A stretch of 64,000 bases of DNA from Bombyx mori (lineage: Eukaryota; Arthropoda; Insecta; Lepidoptera; Bombycidae): the NCBI RefSeq assembly GCF_030269925.1, contig NC_085130.1, positions 8,878,501 through 8,942,500 of the forward strand. The letters are read 5' to 3'. This document shows, one piece after another, positions 56,148 to 64,000 of this stretch. The stretch's first letter is position 1; the number at the start of each line of letters is the position of its first letter. Both the position numbers and the translations under genes were made by a program. The notes under the pieces are model-generated. The model was not told the origin of the DNA, ran no database searches, and was given only the letters and a program-made list of their open reading frames with translations.

Positions 56148-56405
56148 AAATAAATAAATATTTACTAACAATCACGCCACGTTAACTGGTCCCGTGATAA
56201 GTTCGTAAAGAACTTGTGTTACAGGTACCAGATAACGGAAATAAATGTAAGATTTTTTATTATACACATACATATATTTAATATACATCCATAACCCTGG
56301 AAAAGACATTTGTATTTACCATACAAATATCTTCCCTTGGCGGGATTCGAACCCGCGACCCCCTTGTGTAGTGACCATGTCACTTACCACTACACCAGAC
56401 AGCCG
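56148..56405 (-). mobile_element. tRNA-derived SINE (second type)
   Basis: Minus strand: ggctgtctggtgtagtggta (A-box region) and gtcgcgggttcgaatcccgc (B-box) lie in a tRNA-like head of about 70 bp. The body follows (ggaagatatttgtatggtaa, gttatctggtacctgtaaca, ccagttaacgtggcgtgatt), ending in a (tttat/aaata)n tail at 56148-56165. It does not fold as a clean tRNA with a canonical 7-base anticodon loop, so I call it a SINE and not a tRNA gene. Confidence 0.7.
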
Positions 56406-57065
56406 TTTATATATTTTTAACAGATTTAAATGCGAAATCAGACCTTTCTGCTTTTAATTTAGCATCACTAAAACAATATTAACGGTACCTACCTACTCAT
56501 GAACAAACGAGACGCACGTGAAAGACTTAATAAATGCGAGCTGTCAAATCTGACAGGTATTGCGGTAGCGTGACAGCTGTGAAATTACGCGGGAGATTCG
56601 ACGTAAGTTTGTAAATATGTTTTTTTTTAATATATTTGCGTTTTCTTTCTGCCTGCGGTTTTGAATGTTTATATTGAATGGTTTAGGTAAATTTTTTTAC
56701 ACCTTGGGTTATGTTATTGGAATTTTAGTGCGGATCCCTAATTTTTTTTTTAAATACATATTATAATTTTTTTTAAAATAAATATTATATTTTCTTTTCT
56801 TTTATTGTTTTCTTTTATTGCTGTGTAAGGACACACTTAGTTTTAAGAAATAACTTTTATATGGATTACTACAATATAATTACTAACATTTATATGGATT
56901 TTTATCTGAAATAAAGAATTTAATAATAATAACAATAATAATATAACCTATGTCACTCGACAATAGTGTAGCTTACAAACAGTGAAAGAATTTTTGAAAT
57001 CGGTTCAGTACTTTCGGAGCTTATTGAATACAAACAAACAAATCTTTACTCTTTATATAATAATA
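56406..57065. other. Intronic or upstream DNA with clustered ctgtca/tgacag words
   Basis: At 56530-56600 there is a CpG-containing segment with agctgtcaaatctgacaggt and gtgacagctgtgaa. The rest is AT-rich. Positions 56940-57058 look like a decayed reversed 5' part of a Helitron (family H2-like words: tttttgaaatcggttcagta). Confidence 0.4.
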
Positions 57066-57283
57066 CTAGCGACCCGCCCTCGCTTCGCTTCGGAAACATT
57101 AAAACACGCATGAAACCAAGAAAAAAAAATAAAAAATAAAAATAAAAAAAAGTAGCCTATGTTCATCAGGGACAATGTCGGCATCTAATGGAAAAAGAAT
57201 TTTTCAAATCGGTCCAGTAGTTTCGGAGCCTATTCGAAACAAACAAACAAACAAATCTTTCCTCTTTATAATATTAGTATAGA
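57066..57283 (-). mobile_element. Non-autonomous Helitron-like element (family H2)
   Basis: Plus-strand CTAGCGACCCGCCCTCGC at 57066 is the complement of the Helitron 3' end. The 5' end TCTATACTAATATTATAAAG on minus is at 57283, with a further tatagat repeat to 57293. Interior as in the 921 and 58931 copies. Confidence 0.75.
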
Positions 57284-57293
57284 TTAGTATAGA

Positions 57294-57689
57294 TGTAGAT
57301 TTAGTTTGTCGTATTCATTTGCCACTTCAGATCAGGTAAATAGATCTCTCGTTATATACCAATCGCATACATTAATTCAACAAAACCGATCCACATTAAA
57401 CTGTCATCGAGCCCGGCGCCATGACACTACAGAATTGGCGCGAAAACTGACGTTTCGCTGACATCTGTCAGTTGCGGCGCGTTTATGAGGCTCGCTATTT
57501 GTCAAGCGCGTTTGTAATTGTAGTTCGGCTTTGTTCGTAGGCGAATGCTTCTGACGTTAGATAAAGTGTTTACGGGTATTGTTGTAGAAATATCACGAGT
57601 TGTGGTAATTCATTAATTGTTCTATAAAATTCAAATTCACTGGTAATAAAAATCACCGGTATTGCATAGATAGCAGACAAGTTTATTTA
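57294..57689. other. Partly GC-rich unassigned stretch
   Basis: 57415-57545 is CpG-rich (gagcccggcgccatgacact, gttgcggcgcgtttatgagg) with the palindrome-like ctgacatctgtcag. A promoter or enhancer is possible but nothing proves it. Confidence 0.35.
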
Positions 57690-58047
57690 AAAAAAAAAAA
57701 AATGTGTGGTGTCGTCGGACACCGGATAGCAATGAAGTTCCATTCAATTTTATGTTCTATTCGAGGTATAAAGAAAATAAAACTGGAGGTTTTGCAACAA
57801 CCCACGGTCATTCAGTAACGTGCGAACTTATTGTGGTACACTTCATTCACGGTTGTTTGCCTATGAGTTAGTGTATTGCGCAAACGAACGCTCTGAGATC
57901 GTGGTCAATGAATGATAAAAAAATATGTTATTGTTTGTCCGTTATTACTAGTCGTAGACTGTGTGCATTACTAATAAAAATCTTACGTTACGGACGTTTT
58001 TTCCCGGTTAGGGTACCCCTCCGCGTCGTCCCATAAGGAACTTCATT
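57690..58047 (+). mobile_element. Inverted-repeat element, family 'aacttcgttcc', near full length
   Basis: tgtgtggtgtcgtcggacac, left motif gcaatgaagttcc (diverged), full interior (aataaaactggaggttttgc, attgcgcaaacgaacgctct) and right end ataaggaacttcattcc. Confidence 0.65.
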
Positions 58048-58785
58048 CCAATAACTCTTAGATGAATCTTATAAAATAGCTTTGCAAAAAAAATTTGTAA
58101 TGCGTCTGGCGTTTTCATTAAACCAATCTCCGGCTTGTGAGCTATGTACTTCATCGATAGGCCACAGGTAATAAATAGCCAGGATCGAAAAGTTACTTTT
58201 CAATATTAGCTTAGGGTCTTTGAAATCACAGACACAACTTGTGCAAATATAAACATGCGGAAATTAAAACCCTTCAAATATGCGGACAAAAACGAGGAAT
58301 AATGGAGCTTTTTGTGTACCATAGCTTCATTGTTTGTGGTTAGTGTTACTCCTACCATAGACCCTGGCTTCAGTTCTGCCACAGACCCTTGCTAAAAATA
58401 TCTTCTCTATCTAAAAATAATCGATCGGACCGAAACAACCTAAAAAAAGTATTCAACGAATACTTGAAACTTTCTAAAAGCTCCCCGAAAAACTTTCTAA
58501 GCTAATAACATATTCCACTCAAGGTAAAAAAGAAACTTTTATGAATACACAATACTAAATTCGATACAATAAGCTCCGAGTCTTAATATAAAGCTTTTGA
58601 CGATTTAGGGCTCAATTCAAAGATGATACAAGAAAAGTTATATTACCGAGAAAAGAAGATCTTGGATGTTTTATTCAAAGATTAGTCAGTAAGGTGCTTA
58701 AAGCGTATTCACACGCAATGTCACCTATCCGTCCAGGCGTAACTGGAATAGCCCCTTACGCTACCAGCAAATAGGTAGAGGAAAA
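58048..58785. other. Intronic or upstream DNA, no recognised feature
   Basis: No coding motif or repeat terminus is seen. Confidence 0.4.
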
Positions 58786-59350
58786 AAAAGATGTGTCGTG
58801 CCGTGGGACACCGGATAGGAACGAAGTTCCTTATTCCTTATTATAAAAATATTAATTTTACGTTCTATTCGAAGTATAAAGAAAATAATTATTCGGATAT
58901 ACATTTTTTATTATGACTTTTTTATCTATATCTATACTAATATTATAAAGAGGAAAGATTTGTTTGTTTGTTTGTTTCGAATAGGCTCCGAAACTACTGG
59001 ACCGATTTGAAAAATTATTTGTCCATTAGAAGCCGACATTGTCCCTGATGAACATAGGCTACTTTTTTTAAATTTATTTTTATTTTTTTTATTTTGGTTT
59101 CATGTGTGTTTTAATGTTTCCGAAGCGAAGCGAGGGCGGGTCGTTCATAAAAATAAAAATAATCGCATGGGTCAACCACTCCGCAGTGCAATGGAGCAGC
59201 CTCGCCCTGGGGGAACCGCGATTCAGGAATTGTTGAATTAACGTGCAGCGACATCTGTTGATAACAAACTAAATAGAAAAATCTACGTTACGGACGTTTT
59301 ATCCCGGTTAGGGTACCCCTCCGCAGCGTCCCATAAGGAACTTTGTTCCA
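58786..59350 (+). mobile_element. Inverted-repeat element, family 'aacttcgttcc', split by a Helitron
   Basis: The left part 58786-58885 (gatgtgtcgtgccgtgggac, ggaacgaagttccttatt) and right part 59280-59350 (acgttacggacgttttatcc, ataaggaactttgttcc) belong to one copy. The H2 Helitron at 58931-59146 and about 130 bp of other sequence lie between them. Confidence 0.55.
58931..59146 (+). mobile_element. Non-autonomous Helitron-like element (family H2)
   Basis: Starts TCTATACTAATATTATAAAG preceded by A and ends gcgaagcgagggcgggtcgtt. The final CTAG has mutated. It is nested inside the 58786-59350 element. Confidence 0.72.
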
Positions 59351-59504
59351 AAAATGAAATATTGATAATGTCAACATTCGTTAGTTACCAACGGACAAGT
59401 AGTGGCTGGCGATTTTGAGCAGGACCACACTCGGTATAGGCTTATGGACAACATTTGCCTCATGTTTGCCTGTATCACGTGGTCCAATGTTTGATTTCGA
59501 ACTG

Positions 59505-59842
59505 AAGTCGTCGTGGCCTAAAGGATAAGACGTCCGGTCCATTCGTATCTAGCGATGTACCGGTCTTCGAATCCGGCAAGCAAGTACCAATTTTTTTAAT
59601 TAAATACGTAGTTAACAAATGTTCAGGATTGACTTTCACGGTGAAGGAATAGCATCGTGTAATAAAAATTAAACCCGCATGGTGGTAGGTCAGGTCATCT
59701 TGTGAGTCAGTACGGCTACCCCACTCTTCAAACCGAAACGCATTACTGCTTCGCGGCAGAAATGGGCAGGTTGGTGTTACCTACCCAATCGGACTCACAA
59801 GAGGTCCCAACACCAGATGTCTATGTGCTCCCATACCCACTT
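59505..59842. mobile_element. Chimeric Bm1: plus-strand head joined to minus-strand body
   Basis: 59505-59705 is a plus-strand Bm1 head and linker (gtcgtggcctaaaggataag ... taaaaattaaacccgc) reaching the ggtggtagg start of the body. At about 59707 it switches to a minus-strand body (acggctaccccactcttcaa ... aagaggtcccaacaccag), and after 59815 to a short plus-strand piece (atgtctatgtgctcccatac). Inversion or template switching within one SINE is the simplest reading. Confidence 0.75.
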
Positions 59843-60027
59843 AGCATTATCCTCGTTAAATATATTCATTCTCCGTGCATTGCATGATATACGATTTCAC
59901 TGTTACGTCAGTTAGGGACGGCATTATGCAATGTGAGCATAAACCACAGTGAAATGCGTTTTGTTCTTTCATTTTAGGCTTACTTTAAATTCTCACACAA
60001 CGACAAGACGCACGGCAATATCAATGA

Positions 60028-60277
60028 CTAGCTGTACCCGTCCGCTTCGCTGGGCATTTAAAATTAACATTATTATTTCTCACCCCCACAAAGATTCTCA
60101 TCATTAACGGCCCCGCAACTGGTGTAGGGAGTCCAAAACTCATATAAATATTAGCCTATACATTAAATACATGTATTTTCTACATCGATACCAAGTATCA
60201 AGTCAATCGGATGCACGGTTCAGTAGTTATAACGGAACATCTGTAAAAACCACTGTAGATTTATATATTAGTATAGA
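60028..60277 (-). mobile_element. Non-autonomous Helitron-like element (family H5)
   Basis: Minus strand ends gcccagcgaagcggacgggt ACAGCTAG before T and starts TCTATACTAATATATAAATC. The termini fit a Helitron; the body differs from H1-H4. Confidence 0.65.
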
Positions 60278-60469
60278 GTATAGATTTGAAAACGGTACGC
60301 GGGTTCATGTTAAAATACTTTCGGTAATACGGTATATATCTATTTACTGTATGTATATATTTTCTATAATAATGTATTGTCAATGGTACACCGCAACATA
60401 CCTACAATATTTTTATATGTTCTAGAACTTCTCTAAATTAAACGGTTGTCTGGAAGAGAAAGCTTTTAG

Positions 60470-60595
60470 CGATAAGACCGCCTATTGTAGAAATCTATCT
60501 GCTTTTTGACTGTTTTTGAATTTAAATTATGTTTTGGTGTACAATAAAGTGTATATTTTATCTCTCACTCTCTTTCGTTTTAAGAAACATCTTTA
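60470..60595 (+). mobile_element. Dispersed retroelement 3' tail (unassigned), plus-strand copy
   Basis: cttttagcgataagaccgcc ... ttatgttttggtgtacaata aagtg, then tctctcactctctttc. Same family as 25716-25860; here the TC-rich tail is short and impure. Confidence 0.5.
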
Positions 60596-60818
60596 CAAAG
60601 AAAGTTGCAACACGATTCTTAATGTAGGTTTTGGGTAACCCTCGGCTAAGCCACTTTCTACTTTCGCGTAATCCTTTGATAATTCGTGCAGAGTTCGTGA
60701 ATGAAAAAAAAAGTTCGGTAAAAAACAGATTAGGAAGGGGCGGGGTGGTTGGGGGGGGGTGGTCTTTGTTTGAAAATTGTTTTGATTACATCATAACAAT
60801 TTAAAGTGAGGGTGAAGA

Positions 60819-61137
60819 CTTTTTTATTGCTTAGATGGGTGGACGAGCTCACAGCCCATCTGGTGTTAAGTGGTTACTGCAGCCCATAGACATCTACAAC
60901 GTAAATGCGCCACCAGCCTTGATATATAAGTTCTAAGGTCTCAGTATAGTTACAACGGTTACCCCACCCTTCGAATCGAAACGCATTACTGCTTCACGGC
61001 GGAAATAAGCAGGTCGGTGGTACCTACCCGTGCGGACTCCCAAGAGGTCCTACCACCAGTGATTACGCAAATTATAATTTTGCGGGTTTGATTTTTGTTA
61101 CACGATGTTATTCCTTCACCGTGGAATCAATCGTGAA
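60819..61137 (-). mobile_element. Bm1 SINE without tRNA head
   Basis: poly-T/attgcttagatgggtggacg, complete body and the linker ttataattttgcgggtttga, to ccttcaccgtggaatcaatc. It breaks just before the tRNA-like region. Confidence 0.9.
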
Positions 61138-61469
61138 TATTTCTATTTGACTGGTAATAAATTCTAAATGGAAATTCATTTTATAAAAAAAATAAAGAAT
61201 TCTATTTAAACGTAGGTACATTCATTTGTTAATTGTTTTTTTTTCACTACACTTGTATATTTTGAATCAATATGTACACGATAAAAATACGAGTAATTAC
61301 GGTATAGAGTTTCTTCGCAGTAGCAATGGCGCACAAACGGCTCGTAACATTAATGACGTGTACCGAGTGAACACTACAAACAGACGCACGACTTGTTATT
61401 GATTTGAACGCTACAGTCATTGAAATTTTGATATAAAAATGAATACTGTGGTTACCGATTATATATATA

Positions 61470-61888
61470 CTAGAGGTCCCGCAGTAGTCGAAATTCGACT
61501 ATAATTAATTCGAATTGTAAGTTTGTACACTATTATTATTCTATTTTCAAAGACTTATACTTCTATACCTAATCATAAATTTCTATAAAAAAATATGAAT
61601 GAAGACAAACAATATTTAATCTATTCTCGATTTGACCACAGACGTCAAGAACAAAAGTTTGACAATAAATAGTATGCATGCGTGTGTGCGTCAAATGCAT
61701 GGTATGTAGTGTGTGTAATGTTTTCTTTATTGATTTGATGTATCTTTTATGCATTATTTTAAAAAAAATATTAGCATTGTGCACTTCTTCTCTATATTCT
61801 CTATAAGTGTGGAAAATTTCACACTCCTCCGTCCGCGCAATTTACGTAAAAAGGGATACAAAGTTTTTGCTTCACGTATTAATATATA
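61470..61888 (-). mobile_element. Non-autonomous Helitron-like element (family H1)
   Basis: CTAGAGGTCCCGCAGTAGTC at 61470 is the complement of the 3' end. The 5' end (minus strand) is trimmed to ATATATATTAATACG without the TC, and the RTE fragment follows directly. Confidence 0.78.
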
Positions 61889-62195
61889 TTAACAATGCAG
61901 TGCAATCCAAGATTCTTCGATATTTTGGACACGTATCGCGACGGTCAGCAGAGTCTATCGAGAAACTTGTTGTTCAGGGTAGGGTCAATGGTAAGAGATC
62001 GCGTGGACGAATCCCCATGCGCTGGACTGATCAGGTGAAAGACCTTACTGAAACCCCACTTAACGAGTGTGTGCGCCAGGCCTCGGTTCGCAAACTATGG
62101 AAAACATCTGTCAAGGCTTTAATAAGCAATAATTCCCATGACCACGACTGCTCTGCCAAGAGCAACCGATTATGATGATGATGATTATGATTGAA
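61889..62195 (+). mobile_element. RTE-type LINE ORF2 C-terminus with (gat)n tail
   Basis: The open frame to the stop at 62175 includes SKILRYFGHVSRRSAESIEK, then LVVQGRVNGKRSRGRIPMRW and TDQVKDLTETPLNECVRQAS. The 'fFGHv.RR', 'G+v.GkRSRGR.p.RWtDqvk' and 'l.ec.r.a..R..W' blocks are those of the RTE clade. The 3' end is a gatgatgatgattatgatt tail, with no poly-A. It is the best-preserved RTE piece in the window but strongly 5'-truncated. Confidence 0.82.
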
Positions 62196-62405
62196 GGATT
62201 ACTAGTGGCTCGGAGGCCTTTCCAGTTTCACCAGGTTACGTGGGCGAAAGCTCAGCCAGGAGTGGTGGGATTTGCTAACGGCTGCCCAAGCGTGTCTGAA
62301 AGAGACCTAACAACTCAAGAGAAACTGCTTCGCGAATAAATCTACTACCGGATCGGAATCGCGACCCGCTGAGAAGATCCGGCGAGAAATTCAGCAGGCT
62401 GATGC
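62196..62405 (-). mobile_element. LINE J2-family 3' fragment
   Basis: Reverse complement: cagcctgctgaatttctcgc, cggatcttctcagcgggtcg ... tgaaactggaaaggcctccg agccactagtaatcc. It directly abuts the RTE tail; the RTE tail and the J2 tail face each other. Confidence 0.7.
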
Positions 62406-63068
62406 ATAGGTGCCAAATATAATTTTTATCAGCATTAAAAATGTTTTGATCACTTAGTTATACAGATGTAGGGATACAACACATAAGTTGGAATGAGTTT
62501 CAAAATCCTTTATCCAAGGTTTCTCTCGAAGCGACAGAATTTGTCTCCGGTAGAGTTACGTTTTCGGAAGTAGCACGCGAATCGGAAACTAGAATAAAAA
62601 AGCCTTCTCCAACATTTTCAAGGCGCTCCAGTGAACTCAAAGCATGTTCTGAAACTGACAAACAAATTTGTTCTTTATTAGCAACAACATAGAGTGCTAG
62701 AGCCTAAACTAAGTTTCAACATTTTTATCGTCCTTTCAAAGTTTCACTTCAATATCGAAAGTTCGGTAAGCGTCCTTCGTTTTGCCAAAAATTTTATTAT
62801 TTGTCTTTAAAACTTAACTTAAATATTTTCAGCTGCAGTTGTGAAGTTTGTAGCTACATATAGCCTTGTCCGTTTGAATGGATATCAAACATTGTAACGT
62901 TCGAAGCAATTTCTTGGCTGTTGCTATAGCAACGGTGATGTCATCTCCCGTACACTCCATTGAATTCGATATCTGATGATTAGCAGGTCTGATAGAATGT
63001 AGCGACTGTAGTGGTATTCAAATAATAATAATAATAATAACCGAGAACAAATCACGCACGGTCATCAC
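62406..63068. other. Unassigned DNA containing an X-box-like palindrome
   Basis: No transposon signature. The only structured element is the 14-bp palindrome at 62920-62933, annotated separately. Confidence 0.4.
62920..62933. promoter_or_regulatory. X-box-like (RFX-type) palindrome next to a CRE-like site
   Basis: GTTGCTATAGCAAC is a perfect 14-bp palindrome that fits the RFX-factor X-box pattern (GTNRYC-type half sites pointing inward). It is followed by ggtgatgtcatc, a CRE/ATF-like word. RFX X-boxes in insects mark genes of ciliated sensory neurons. It sits upstream (minus strand) of the first visible Ig exon, at unknown distance from any promoter. The match is by eye and could be chance. 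Confidence 0.35.
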
Positions 63069-63212
63069 AAAGTAAATGCCGCCACCCACCTTGAGATATG
63101 AGTTCTAAGGTCTCAGTACAGTTACAACGGCTGCCACACCCTTCAAATGGCAGATATAGAAAGGGCGGCGGTACTTACCCGTGCGGACTCACAAGAAGTC
63201 CTACCACCAGTA
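63069..63212 (-). mobile_element. Bm1 SINE middle fragment
   Basis: gtaaatgccgccacccacct ... aagaagtcctaccaccagta. Both the 3' tail and the head are missing, and about 20 bp around the ccgtgaagcagtaatgcg block are deleted. Confidence 0.85.
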
Positions 63213-63748
63213 AAGTACTATCAAGTTGCTGCCTACTGCTGAGGACTCTACTCTAACTTAATTTAAAGATACGTCATAACGCTCGCAGATGGTTAACAAT
63301 AGAGATAATTACGGCACTAGCCACTTAGGTCCTAACACGGCGTGGTTTGATCTTAAATAATGACTTTGTCTTACCAGTTTTCAATTTATCCCAGAAAAAA
63401 CATACGAAGCAAAAGTTGCTTACAAATTCTCTCGTAAAATATATGGAACGAAGTTAAATAATATAAAGGAAGTGAGTTTATCGCCCTCCCCTAATTACTG
63501 AGGCGAAACTGTCCAAACTTTAGGACAGAAGGCCGACAGCCTGACATTGTGGATGAATCTGAAACGGTTTTTTTTCTATTTATTAAAGGCAATTGAAAAC
63601 CTGTTGTAACTTGCTCAGACTGTACGGCCAGTATTTGAAAAGAAATGCGGTCCATCAATCTGTTACTTATTTTATTTACAGATATGGGCACGATGATGGT
63701 ACTCATATCAGTGATGGCTCAGATGATACCCCACTATTACTGGTATAA

Positions 63749-64000
63749 TCTATATTTTAATACGTGAAGCAAAAACTTTGTATCCTTTTTTACGAAAATT
63801 GCGCGGACGGAGGAGTATGAAATTTTCCACACTTATAGAGAGTATAGAGAAGAAGTGCACAATGCCAATATTTTTTTAAAATAATGCATAAAAGATACAT
63901 TAAATCAATAAAGAAAACATTACACACACTACATACCGTGTATTTGACGAAGTTTGTGATTATAGAAGTATAAAATACAATCATAATAGTGTACAAACTT
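63749..64000 (+). mobile_element. Non-autonomous Helitron-like element (family H1), runs off the window
   Basis: TCTATATTTTAATACGTG at 63749, then the usual H1 body. Between tgtatttgacg and aagtttgtgattatag about 150 bp present in the 44608 copy are missing. The 3' end lies beyond 64000. Confidence 0.75.

Noticed and set aside
56341..56408. Possible functional tRNA gene on the minus strand
   Set aside because: Good A- and B-boxes but no proper anticodon arm, and it continues into a SINE body and repetitive tail.

Overview
This window is lepidopteran nuclear DNA, almost certainly silkworm (Bombyx mori or a very close relative). The main evidence is more than two dozen copies of the tRNA-derived Bm1 SINE. 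Jockey-, CR1- and RTE-type LINE ends, short Helitrons and split exons agree with this. There are no bacterial-type genes, operons or CRISPR arrays.

The host gene lies on the minus strand. Three exons (50090-50260, 12459-12608 and 2335-2492, in transcript order) have canonical splice sites and matching phases (1-1, 1-1, 1-0). Together they encode one complete immunoglobulin domain plus the first half of the next. The best guess is a sidestep-like Ig-superfamily cell-surface protein. The introns are about 37.5 kb and 10 kb, so nearly everything else in the window is intron filled with transposons. The exons 5' of 50260 and 3' of 2335 lie outside the window.

The most notable object is a DNA transposon at 35643-42749. 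It has 12-bp terminal inverted repeats, an ATAT duplication at each end, and an intact 761-aa transposase-like protein (40231-42516). That protein has three Asp motifs, a basic coiled N-terminus and Cys clusters. It resembles the DDD transposases of Sola-type elements, but the family name is an inference. A 3.4-kb Jockey-clade LINE (36700-40124) with an intact 960-codon endonuclease/reverse transcriptase ORF has inserted into it with a 9-bp target-site duplication. It probably sits inside a 5' UTR intron of the transposase gene, so the coding exon is undamaged. A second, 5'-truncated Jockey copy (43006-44113) lies just downstream, inside a small inverted-repeat element and flanked by an 11-bp duplication.

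Region by region: 1-12.5 kb holds Bm1 copies, Helitron ends, RTE-like remnants, a Jockey tail, a solo LTR, and exons 3 and 2 of the host gene as counted here. 12.6-29.5 kb is dense in SINE, LINE and Helitron fragments and a (GA)n tract. 29566-31327 is an 18-copy, 98-bp satellite with higher-order structure. 31.3-35.6 kb is mostly unassigned, with a GC-rich block, a Helitron and two Bm1. 35.6-44.1 kb is the nested DNA-transposon/Jockey complex. 44.6-50.1 kb holds Helitrons and nested SINE/LINE insertions. 50.3-64 kb holds a tRNA-Glu-type SINE beside its probable LINE partner, a 3-copy 169-bp tandem repeat, further Helitron and inverted-repeat elements, an RTE 3' end and a palindromic X-box-like site.

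Transposon classes were assigned by eye from termini, target-site duplications and translated motifs. No database comparison was possible.
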